DNA of 64,000 nt. It comes from Pseudoalteromonas luteoviolacea H33-S. Its GTDB lineage: Bacteria; Pseudomonadota; Gammaproteobacteria; Enterobacterales; Alteromonadaceae. Position numbers and translations under genes: made by a program. The stretch lies in assembly GCF_001625695.1 (NCBI RefSeq), contig NZ_AUXY01000080.1:124001-188000 (forward strand). The letters are read 5' to 3'. The notes under the pieces were generated by a model. That model made no database searches and was not told the DNA's origin. It worked only from the letters and a program-made list of their open reading frames with translations. Below are positions 51,187-63,700 of this stretch, one piece after another (positions within the stretch are counted from its first letter, which is position 1; the number at the start of each line of letters is the position of its first letter).

Positions 51187-51729
51187 TTAAAAGCGCACTT
51201 CAACGCCAGCAGCAACCTCTGAAATACGGTTCGCGCTTAAGCGGTAATAACTATAAGTTAACACCGCAGACACGTTATCCGTGAGTTCATAGCCAATTGC
51301 ACTGCCAATATAAGCACTGGTGCCTTTTTGCTCGTATTCGGTGTAACTGCGAGTATTGGTTTTACTTTCAATACTGTAATCCCACCCATAAGCGCCTAAG
51401 AACAGCTCTGCGTGTAACTTGTTATGCTTAAATACCTCCAAGCCAGTTTGCAAAGCAAAGCCTTCAGGTAACACAGGCGCAACACGAGAAACCGTTTTTT
51501 GCCAGCTATCTGGGTTCACTGTGCTATCACTAAAGTTGACTCTGCCCTGCCCTAAATCGATGTAACGCATACCAATATTCCAGCTTGGCATAAGTTGGAA
51601 AAACGCGCCTACCGAGAGCGATTGACTGCTGTCATCGATATTAGTGATCTGTGTGCTTGTAGGTAACGCACTGAAATCAGCGCGGGCTTCAGCCTGTCCT
51701 AATGTGCCTTGAATACGCCATTGCTGTGC
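51187..51729 (-). other. C-terminal outer-membrane beta-barrel domain of the giant protein
   Basis: The final 180 residues start QQWRIQGTLGQAEARAD after an SSSAAA stretch and end VAAGVEVRF, with a terminal Phe. Amphipathic strands (LSVGAFFQLMPSWNIGMRYIDLG, AELFLGAYGWDY, ISEVAAGVEVRF) suggest an 8-stranded OmpA/OMP_b-brl type barrel. Confidence 0.75.
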
Positions 51730-54700
51730 AGCGGCACTCGAGCTCATAACACATGCCGTTGTGATAAGCGCATAAGCAGGCAATTTGCTTGAGCGACGAC
51801 GTATAACCAGAGCAGAAATCATCACAACTAACAAACCGCCTAAGCTACCAGATGATGAATTCTGCGCTGATACACTCTGGTGCGCCGTTACCGACACTTT
51901 AACAATACCTTCGCTTGTAGCGCCTTTATCGTCTTTCACCACGTATGTCACCACATCTTCACCAGTAAAGCCTAACAGCGGCTCATAACTGAGTGTACCA
52001 TCACTATTGATAGTAGCTTTACCATGGTTTGCTTGCGCACTGACTAATGTCAACACATCTCCATCTGGGTCCGTATCATTTGATAAAACATCAATGATAA
52101 GGCTAGATTTATCCGTTGTGTTTGCTGAATCAGGCGCAGTTACTGGCGCATTGTTAACAACCAACTCTATGGTTACTGTGCTACTTGCTGTGCCACCTTT
52201 TCCATCCGCAATACTATATGTAATGCTCGCTGTACCGACAAAGTTCATTGGCGGTGTATATTTTAGCTGGTTGTCGATAACTTCAACCTCACCAAAGTCT
52301 ACACTTGCACCGGTAATTGTCAGTATATCGCCATCTGCATCTGTATCGTTATTCAATACATCGATAAAGACAGGTTCAGACACACCAATTACAAGTGAAT
52401 CAGCTTGCGCTAGAGGCAGTGTATTGTCGCTTGCGAGTACCGCAATACCGCCTGGGTCAACAATGCTTCGGTTGGCAATACCGTCATCATCATTCGGGCC
52501 GCCATCGACTATCTTCAACTGAACACACCAATCGCCTTCATTTAGACCATCTCGCCACTCACTGCTACCTGGAGGTGGACAGTAGCCTGGCTCTCCTGCT
52601 GCGGATAAGATTTTATCTTGATCAGTAACGGCAAAGTTTATCCACTCGCCGTTGCGATATTTACGATAAATCGCATTCACAGGGATCGGTTTACGCTGCG
52701 GGATAACAATGCCATACACGTCTCCCTCTTTTGGCAAACCAGTCGCAATAAAGTCAAATAGGCCGCCAATGTTTGTTGCTTCAGCATCAGCTGGTAGTTC
52801 ACTTTCTAGCAGCTGTGCACCACCTGTACTGTTTTGAGCAACTGTCACCCCTTTACGTAAGCAAACACCCGGCTCACCTTCAACTAGGAATTGATTTGGA
52901 TCTTTGATTTGTCCAGGAATAACATTACAGTCGCTATTCGCATCTAGGTAATCAGGAATACCGTCATTGTCAGTATCTGCAAAACCCTCTTGCGAATCAG
53001 GGATCAAGTCACCATCACTGTCTTCTGTACCTAACTCAGGCAGGCTTTCAACCACTTCAAGATACACATCTACAGTCGAAGATAAACTTGGCACACCATC
53101 ATCACTTGCAGTAAGGCTTAACTTATAAATGCCCGCACTTAAACCCTTAGGGTCAAGCTCAAACACATCTGCCGCAGTGCTCAGATTGCCAAGCTGCTGA
53201 TCTTCCGCCAACCAGCTATATGTCACTGAATCTAGTGGGTTTGCATCAGTCGCACTTGCTTTGACTTGCACTAAGCCACCACTTTGAACAATCAAAGAGC
53301 GAGATTCGCCACTTTGTACTGTTTCAAACGACAATGCTGGTGCAACATTCTCTTCAACAATCGTCACCGTACTGGCAAATTTTGCCCCTCGGTTTAGTGT
53401 ATCAGCAAGGGTAATCACTATGGTTTCATTACCCTCTACTACACCATCACCAAACACATTAAAGCTAATTACTCCTTCATTGCCCTCATTAATAATGACT
53501 TCACCATCAATTAAATCATGGTCGTTGCCATCAGCCGTACCTGAAATAGTGTAAGGTACAGTCACTGGATAAGAAGGTGCTTCACCATTTAAGAATACCT
53601 TAACCGTATGTGTGTGCTCTTCAGCAATTTGGCTGTCTTTGCTCAAAGAAATAAGCGGATTAACTGTTAGAGTTTGCTTTTTAACGATTGACTGTTCATT
53701 GCTGTCAGTGGCTTTCCAATAAACATGGTGTAAGCCTGGTGCAAATACAGTTTTACCATCCACCAGCGAAACCGCAATAGGATTGCCATTACCATCTGTT
53801 GCTGTCGCACTACCTAAGTCAACCTTAGTAAATAACCCTGTTGCATCAACGACCTTGTCCTGCGGCGTAGTCAAGGTTAATTGGCCTGCAGAACCAGCAG
53901 CATTATTAACAATATCTACCGTTGCAGTTGCGCTTGACTGTTCACCTTGCGGATCAGCAATCATGTAAGTGATCACTGCGGTATCTTGAACTGTGGCCTG
54001 AGGTTGATAAACCAATTGGCCATTTTCAATCGTCACACTACCAATTGATGCACTTGCACCAACTAAGCTCAGTACATCGCCTGCATCAACATCTGTGTCA
54101 TTTGTAAGTACATCAAGCGTGTATGAAGGTAACACTGTGTTAAATGTAAATGCGTCATTTTGCGCAACTGGCGCATCATTCAATGGATTAACCGAGATAG
54201 CCACTTGTGCAGAAACTGAGTCTTCAGCACCGTCATTTACGACATAGCTAAAGCTATCAGAACCATTAAAGTTTGCACCAGGAACATAAGTAAATAACTG
54301 CCCTTGAACGGTTAAAGACCCGAAACTAGGTTGCTCAGTGATACTAATACTTAAGCTATCTTGATCTGCATCTGATACCGGCGCACTGAAACTGACCGTT
54401 GAGTCTTCATTTACAAAGACATCCATCCCCTGTGCAACTGGCTTCGCGTTTACATAGCCAACTTCAATGGCAAATGGGCTAAGAGAAGCTGTTAACTCTC
54501 CGTCTGATACTGTGATCACAATATCTGTATACGAGCCCACATCATCGCGGCCCGGTGTACCACTGAGAGTACCTGATTGCGCGTCAAAGCTTGCCCAAAC
54601 TGGCAGATTAGACACACTGAAAGTAAGCGAGTCTTCATCTAAATCGGTTGCTTGTGGTGTAAATGAATAAGCAACGTCTTGATCAACACTAGTAGCTGGG

Positions 54701-57700
54701 GCTCCCGATATTTCAGGGGCGTCGTTCGCTGCATCTACCGTAATAGTAACCTGCGCGGGCGCCGACTCAACTTGACCATCAAAGGCAATAAACTGCAGAC
54801 TATCTTGGCCATTGAAGTTTGCATTAGGCGCATAAGTCCATGTATTTACACTCAGTTGTGTCAATGAGCCAGATGCGGTGCTGCTAACAATTTGATAGCT
54901 CAGTTCATCACCATCAATATCAGTAGCAGCAAGTGTGATCAATAATGACCCATCTTCTGCTAATGACACGCTTTGACTTTGTGCAACTGGTGCATCATTG
55001 AGTGGCTTCACTGTCATCGTGACTGTTGCTTCGTTTGAAAGCGCACCTGCCGCATCTCTTACTGTATAGGTAAATGTATCATCACCGTTAAAGTTGGTAT
55101 TTGGTACATACACAATAGCGCCCGTGTCTGTCACACGCACTTGACCATTTAGCGGTTGCTTAACAACGCTAACACTTGACAGATCTAAGTTATCGTTCTC
55201 ATCAACATCACTGTCATTACCTAAAACATTGACTTCATGTGAACCTTCTTCAAACAACTCCGCCATGTTATCAAGCGCGACTGGTGCGTCATTAACAGGC
55301 GTAATATCAACTGTCACTGTTGCCGACTCAGAACTTAATTGCTCGCTGTCTACCAATGTATAAGTAAAGCTAAAGCGACCATTGGCATCTTGCTTTGGTG
55401 TTATCTCTAATGTGCCATCAGCAAGTACTGCAACATCGGCCATATCGTAAACACCTGCGCCCGCGCCTTTATCCTCTAGCATGACATTTGCAGCGTTAAA
55501 GCCTTGATCTTCAACATCAGAGTCATTAGCAAGAATATTAAGCGTCGCCACTTCATCTTCTGTCATGACCAAAGTATCGTTATCTACGACAGGACGATCG
55601 TTCACTGCACCAATGTTCACAGTCACGATTGCAGGCTCTGAGATCAGACCATCACTATCCGCTATCGTATAGCTAAATGCATCGCTGCCGATGGCATCTG
55701 CATTTGGTGTGTAGACTAAGCTTCCAGTCTGTTGGTCTAGGGTGACAACACCTTTCGTCGGGGTAGCCGTTAATGCAATAGCGCCTGTTGGGTTAACGTC
55801 TTCAACATCTTCAGACTTGCTACGAAGGTCTATACTGTCACTCGCCGTATCTTCGGTAACCAATAACTCAAATGATTTGGCAACTGGTTTATCGTTTACA
55901 GGCGTGATATCGATGATCAGCGTCGCTGCAGCTGATGTGTTACCCGCTAAATCCTTCACCGTGTAAGTTAAGCTATCTTGACCTGTGGCATTGAGGTTTG
56001 GTGTATAAGTAACAATACCGTTTTCAATGCTATAACTACCCAGCTTAGGCTCAACAATAACCGCCGCAGATGAAGCCACCATGTCATTTTCAGCATCACT
56101 GTCATTGGTCAATAAGTTGACTATGATTTGCGTGTCTTCAAATGTTTGAGCAAAGTCATCTGCTGTTACTGGCGCATCAGCTTGCGCGTTCATATTTAGA
56201 GACACAGTGCGAAGCTCAGAGCGTGCACCACTAGCATCTTCAATTTGATAGCCAAAACTATCACTGTGGTTTTCACTGCCATCATGACTGTATGTAAAGC
56301 TACCATCGTCATTCAGTACAAGCGCACCAAATTGCGGCTCATTGACAATAATGGCTTTTAACACATCACCACTATCAATATCGTCATCCGTAGCGGTATC
56401 AATCAAACCTTGCGCTTTAGCAACAATGAGTTGCTCTGCTTCATTGAGGTCGAATGCCAAGTTTTGTGCCACTGGCGCATCGTTGGTGTTAACAACTTCA
56501 ACGCTAAATGCAGGCAACGTAAACGTTTCGCGGCCATCATTCACTGTGATTTGAATGTTATCGTATATACCTACATGCTCATCTGTTGGCGTACCATTCA
56601 ACTTACCTGTTTTAGCATCAAATGTTGCCCACGGCAGGGTTTGGTTGATGGTAAATACGTGCTCATTGTCTGTATCAGGGTCATTAAGAAGTGGTTCAAA
56701 TACAAACTCTGAATCTTCATTAATTGTCGATGCTGGCGTACCTGATAATGTTGGCGCAACATTGTACGCTTTGTTTACTGTTGCAGTAATGGCCTCTGCG
56801 GCATTGTATGCATCATCTAAAACAACAACATTTAAGAACAACTTGCCTTCAGCCAAGCTAGATACGTCAATACCCGAAATCACCTGCGTTGTGCCAGTAA
56901 TTGCAATTGGCGAGGTACTGCCTACTGAATTACTGCCGTCGCTGATGTGATAGGTGATCAAGCCAGAACCTTCCAAGCCTCTTAAAGTAAAACTCAAGGC
57001 CGTGTCATTGTCTTCATTGATCTCTGCTTGATCAATGGTAACGCTTTGACCTGTCGGTACACTTGTGTCAACCATAATAGACAATGACTTAGCTTCTGAG
57101 TTGGTATTACCCGCAGCGTCTTGTATGCTGCCAGCGCTAATAACTAGTTGTATTTCACCGTCTACATTATCACTCGGTTTCAGTTTAGCCTGATAAGTAG
57201 TTGGGCTAAGTGCTTTAAAGTCAGACAGTTTACCATTCACCACACCAAATTGTGCTGACGAAAACGCCTCAACAGCTTCACTAAGCGTAATAGTGAGCAG
57301 CGCTTCTTCGCCTTGCTTAAGTTCCATATCATTAGACGTTAAGCTCACAACTTCTGGCAATGCCGTATCGAGTGTCGCAGTGTGTGATGCAACCCCTGAT
57401 GTATTGCCAGCTTGGTCTTTCAAAGTCAAAGTAACATTAAGTTGACCATCAAGCAGATTTTGCAAGTTGATATCTTTAATCTTCTGCGTAGCAGAGGTCA
57501 CTTCTCCTTCTACAGAAATAGGCGTACCGCCTTGTGCACTATTGATGACATAATGGTAGGTTGTGCCAACTTCGGCACCAGTTATCGTAATACTAGCTGA
57601 GCTAACTTCACTTGCGTTATAGACAGTATCGTCAAACTTAACGCTGTGACCACTAGGCAATTTAGTATCAATATTTAATGCAAGTGGCGATGATGCATTA

Positions 57701-60700
57701 TTCGCATTGCCAACAAGATCTGTGAACTTTCCAGCTTCAACGACAATGTTACCCGCCTCTTCTGAATTTTGATTTGGTGTAAATACCACTCGGTAAGTGC
57801 TATCATTCACCTTTTCAAAATTAGACAGAGTTCCCCCTGTCGCTGTCACACTCTGTTGAGCAAAGTCGTTACTTGCTTCACTTAAAGTAATCGTAATAAC
57901 AGAAGTTTCACCTGCACTGAGGGATACATCAGACGCTTCCAGCTTACTCACTAACGGGACTGCTGAGTCAAGTTCAAACTGCTTTTCTAACACAGTTGAA
58001 ACATTACCAGCCGAGTCTTCTACACTCACGCTTAACGTCAGCTGGCCATCTTTGATGCTTGATAAATCACTGATAGCCACTAGCTGTGAACTACTCGTGA
58101 TATCACCAGAGCCATTGACTTGCTCACCACCGCTGCTCGTTAGCGTATAAGTGTACTTACCGCCCGCTTCGACACCATTAAGCGTGAAGCTCAAATCGGA
58201 CATTGTTGTTGCATTATATATATCGGAACTCAACGACACACTATGTCCAGTAATCGCCGTTTTATCCAACACGGCTGCGTCAGTAACTTGAACGCCTTTA
58301 TTACCTGCGCTGTCTGTTAATTCAACCGATAGACTTAATGGACCATCATTAAAACCACTAATGTCATTGATAGCAACTTGTTCATTCGCTTTATCAATAG
58401 TACCTGTACCTGATAATGCATGACCAGAACCAGTCAGTGTATAAGCATAAGTAGCACCTACTTCTGCGCCACTGAAATTGAAGCGAATAGCTTGCGAGCT
58501 CATATTGTAAACATCTTGGTCTAACACTACGCTATAACCAGATGGTGCCTTTGAATCTAATGTAAAATCAATAGATTGAGCAGATGTATTTGCATTACCT
58601 GCCACATCATTAAACACACCTGCATTAAGTGCAATACGGCCACTTCCTTCACTGTCTTGTGTCGGTGTGAAGGTCACTTGATACTGGGTATTACTGCTAC
58701 CAATCGCTTTGAAGTCAGATAATGAACCGCCTTCAACTGTTAAATCAGTCTCTGTAAAATCATCACTTGCTTCATTGAGCGTAATACTAATAAGCGCGGT
58801 ATCACCTTGCTTTAACTTGGTATTCGGCGTACTAAATACAGTGACACTCGGCGCCACAGAATCTAAACGTCCAGTAACTGTTTCTACAGTTGTCGTATTA
58901 CCAGCAATATCGGTCAAAGCCACATTCAGTGTTAAATCACCATCTTTTAAGCTGGCAAAGTCTGTAAATGTCACTTTTTGATTTGCTTGCTCAATGGTGC
59001 CTGACTCAGAGATTGTGCCGCCACCCGAGCTAATTAACGTATAGCGATAAGTCGCGCCAACTTCTGCCCCAACAAAACTAAAGCCCGCTTGCGCTTGGTT
59101 TTGAATATTATAAGTACCACTGCTTAAATTCACAGATTGTACGCTTGGCGCTTTAGTGTCCACTGTCAATGTTTTGGTTGTGCTGTCTACCGCATTAAGT
59201 GCCGCATCAGTAAATGCCCCACTTGCAACCGAGACACTCACGTCAACACTGACGTCATTTAACGGAATGTATTTGGCGGTATAACGGTTGTTGCCATGAG
59301 ATGTGAAGGCCTCAAAATGGCCAGACGATGCACTGATATCTTCTAAGTCAAAGCCTGTAACAGACTCACTCACAGTAAATTCAACCACACGCCCTTCAGT
59401 GCCTAACACACCATCTGCTACAGTTATGTTTACCGTTGGCTTTTGATTATCTAAGGTGATGGTTTCAACGGCTTCATAAGAGTCGTTTCCAAAATCATCA
59501 GATAAGATAAAGGTGAAGGTATAAATACCGTCCGACAAATCATAGAAATCATCAGAATCAGCGAACATACCTAACGTCTCTTTTAGATAAGTCGGTCCAG
59601 ACGAGCTAGGTCTTTCATCATAACCGCCACTAATTCGATCTTCTAAATTAGACAAGGTCCACTCAAAGCCATCTGCATCACCTTCATAACTCACTGTGAA
59701 GAATGCGTTTATCAAGCTTTCAGCGTTATATACACCACTATTTAATGTAACACTTGGTCTCCCCGGCGCTTTAGTATCAATATCAAACTCAATCGGCGAT
59801 GTTAACGTGTTGCCGTTACCTGCAATGTCTGTAAAGCTATTGGCATTGACGCTGACAGAGCCAGTTTGCTCAACACTGCGAGATGGCGTAAATTCTACCT
59901 GATACACGGTGTCGCTCAGGTTTTTAAACCTTGATAAACGACCGCCGCTTGCATTAAGACTACTGATATTAAAATCAGCACTTGGCTCACTTAATGTAAT
60001 GGTAATAATCGCTTTATCATCTACAGCCAATCGCGTGTCATTCGCAGTAATCGACACAACGCTCGGCGCTGTTCTATCCATAGTTGCAGTGGTTGTTTTT
60101 GCCGCTGAGCGATTGCCCGCTTTATCAGTTGCGACAACTGAGAGTGTTAACTCACCGTCTTTGAGCTCGTCAAGCTGACTAACTGTGACAGTTTTAGTGG
60201 TTTCATTGCTCGCTAAAACACCTGCATTTGATATTACGCCACCGCCGCTGCTTCTCAGCTCATAGCTATAGCTTGAGCCAGCTTCTAAACCCAATAGGGT
60301 AAACTTAACTTCATTGTCATCGGCAAGGTAAGTCTGCTTTTCAAAGCTGATGCTGTGATTTTCATTCGCGACAGAGTCAATGTCGAGTTTAAATGATGCT
60401 GATTGGCCTTGGTTGCCAGCAATATCAAAATAGTGACCTGCATTAATCTTAAACTCTTCTTGGCCCGTATGCCCAGCTGCAGGGGTATATATCGCAGAGT
60501 AGCTAGTGCTACTATGCTTAACAACAGGCCCCAATGTCCCTTTATTGCTCTGTAAGCTAATCATATCGCGTGTAAATGACGCAACAGGCTCACTAAATGA
60601 GAACAACAACCTAACAGGCTCATTGGCACCTGCCAACGACTGGGATGTCTCAATCACAACGGACGGGCTCAAAACATCCAGTTTAGCAGTGCGCACTACG

Positions 60701-63700
60701 TGTTCTGATGTATTGCCATGTATATCAGCAGCTTGTAACGTCAGCTTAAACTCTGTCTCGTTTGTAAATTGAGTGCTATTCAGTCCAAACTGGTCAATTG
60801 ACCAATTTGGACTATTAAACATGCCTGACTGTTCGAAACTTTTCTGCCCAATTTGCACAGTTGCAAGTAATCTATCTTCTGAGCTAAAGGTATGCGAGCT
60901 TGACCCTGATATTTGATATGTATTCAGCTCACTCGCGTTGATATAACCGTCTTCACCTAACCAATTGAATATCGTAGGCGTGTCATTCGCATCAGTGTCA
61001 ACATAGAGCATCCTACTCGATAATGAGGTTTGGTTACCTGCATGATCAAGTCCGTTGAAAGTGATTGTATAGCTTCCATCTGGTAATTCTTCAGGGCACG
61101 TAAATGTCCACGAACCGTTTTCACTAACACTAATTTCATTAAATGATTTAGTAGAGCCGTCTTCTGCAGTTATGTATACACTTACAAAATCGAACCCTTG
61201 TGCTACCCCTATATAAGTTGGTTTGCTGACTCGAGAAACATGATTTGTATTGGCAAGAGACTGGCTGTCTTTTGACATCTGTGTAAAATTGCCGTCCAAA
61301 TATGGCGGAACGATGTTATCAAAAATAAGTACTAACGGAGCAGAAGCAAGACTGGTGATATTTCCTTTTTGAGCCACAGCCGTGATCTCATGAGAGTCAT
61401 TTGTTTCTACTGCATTTGTTGCAATAATCCATTTGCCATCCGCACCTACATAAATGCTGCCTAATTCACCGTCTATATCACTTATTAGAGTGACACGGGT
61501 ATTTGGCTCTGCACTGCCTGTGAATTGAAGGAAATGACTATTAGTAATATTGTCATCATCACTGACGCCTTTATCCCAAGTTGAAATTAAATCCGGCATT
61601 GAAGGTGCCTCTACAGGCAAGTTGTCTTCAAGGTTTAGGGTAAAGACTTGCTTCACTTCCCAGATATCGTCTTTGGCTACAACACAGATTTCAAGGTCAC
61701 CGGCATCAAACAAGTCATCAGCTTTCAGTGCATTACCATCAAGATAAATACCAGCGAACACATCTGTCGTACATATGCCATCAATCACCTCATATAGTCC
61801 AAAGGTGACACTTTGTGCATCAAACTCAGGCGCTTCAATAGTGGTAAAGGCATTTTCATACAGTAATGCAGAGAGGTTGATGTCAGTTTGGCTCAATGAC
61901 ACAGCTGGTTTAGTATCCACCAAAGATACAATGAATGATTCACTTGGTTGAACACCATCCTCACCACCATCGATCAACTGCAGTTTAAACGCCCCTGCTC
62001 TAATGCCATTTTCGACAATATACTCAAGCTTGGTACCCGCTTCGTTGTCCATCAGGTCAAGCTGGCTAAAACTGCCACCTACATGTAAATCAGTTTCCAC
62101 TAAACCTGAACCGCCGTCTGAGTGAGTAAGGCGCAATAAGCCACTTTCAGGCAACTCTACAATTTCGTAAAAAATACCCGCATCATTGTCATCAGGATCA
62201 GTCGCTTTTAAGCGTTCTATTGTGATCTGTGTATGGCCTTCGTGCTCAGGTAAAACATATATCGGCTTATTCACTACACGTGTTGGCGCAGTGTTAGCGT
62301 CTGTGATATTTAAATCAAAGTTGCTCGTAAGCGGTTCGTCATCGGTGTTACTTTGTAAAGAGTAGCTGTATTGAGGTTTGCCTTCATAGCCATCTTTTGG
62401 TGTAAAGGTCAGCGCAGCGATTAAGCGATTTACATCTTCAATAGTACCTGTAATACGTACTTCTTTTCCATAGTCAGCGCTGTTAGGGTCGCCAAAGTCA
62501 ATGCTTGCGGTACCAGGGTCAAAGTCTTCTGGTAGGCTAAACACACCCGGTAAGCCGTCTACATTTGTATTTACACTAAAGGTAACTTCATCCGCATCGT
62601 CGTCTTTAACGACAAAGTCTTTAAAGAACTGCGCAGGTTTGGCCGCATTAATCGGCGTCATCGCCCAATTCGTTGGCTCGTCTTTTGTGATAGCGACATA
62701 TGTTTCACCCGCATTATCTCCTTCAACGCTTACAACTAACTGGTTAGTGCCTGATATTTCCAGTTCAGGTGCTTTATTGACTAAGAATGGAACTTCATAT
62801 TGCTGATATACTTCCCACTGACCATCAACCACATGCTGAATAACCACGTTTGAGCCACCATTATCAGTCGGGGTTACCTCAACAACATATGGCGTTTCTT
62901 TACCTAAAACAAAGTTACTGTTGTCACGAGAAAGGGTGATCGGGTCAAGTTTTATCGGGTCTGAACCATCATCAAGCTGATAATTGTAACCTATAATACG
63001 TGTATTCTCGCTGCCTGTACTTACAGTCTCTACAAGAGAGTGTAAACCTACAATGTTACCTAAAGCGTCTTTCTTTTGCTCAACATGAATTGACGTAATA
63101 GAATCAGACATGTTTTGCCCGACATTCCAAGTAGATCCACCTAATCCGTTTAAAGTATCTAAGCTAGAACCATTATCTTTAAAAACAATCGCTCTATTCC
63201 ACTGAAGCGAGTTTGCATCACCTTGTGTCAAAGCTTGATCCGAATAATATTTATCCCCGGACATATTAGCTGAGTAATAAGCAACATCACTCTGGGCATC
63301 AACCACAAGGGACAGACTCTTTATCGGTAGATAAAGCGGCATTGAATCAACTGGATCATAAATATAATGAAGATCACCTTCAATATCACGATATTCAGCC
63401 CAGTCTAATTCATCACCATTTTGTTGGAACTTATAAATAACATGATTACTCCACTCGAGATTGTCTCGGTGGAACATCACGTACGGTGTGCCATTTTCAT
63501 CTAATGTCAGGGCATATGTTTGACTTGCAAGAAGATCGCCTTGCTGCTCGCCTTCAACTGCACCTACGGAGAGCGGATATGTCTTTGAAGTACCTGACTC
63601 AGCATCGTAATGGATCATCGACAAACTTTTCTCGTCGTTTGAACCATGTTGAATATGGACTAGATATGCACTGCCATCATCTGCAAATTCAAGTTGTGGA

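Noticed and set aside
51187..51822. Separate gene for the beta-barrel starting at ATG 51822
   Set aside because: No stop codon separates it from the giant frame and no ribosome-binding site at a usable distance precedes the ATG; kept as a domain, although internal initiation is not excluded.
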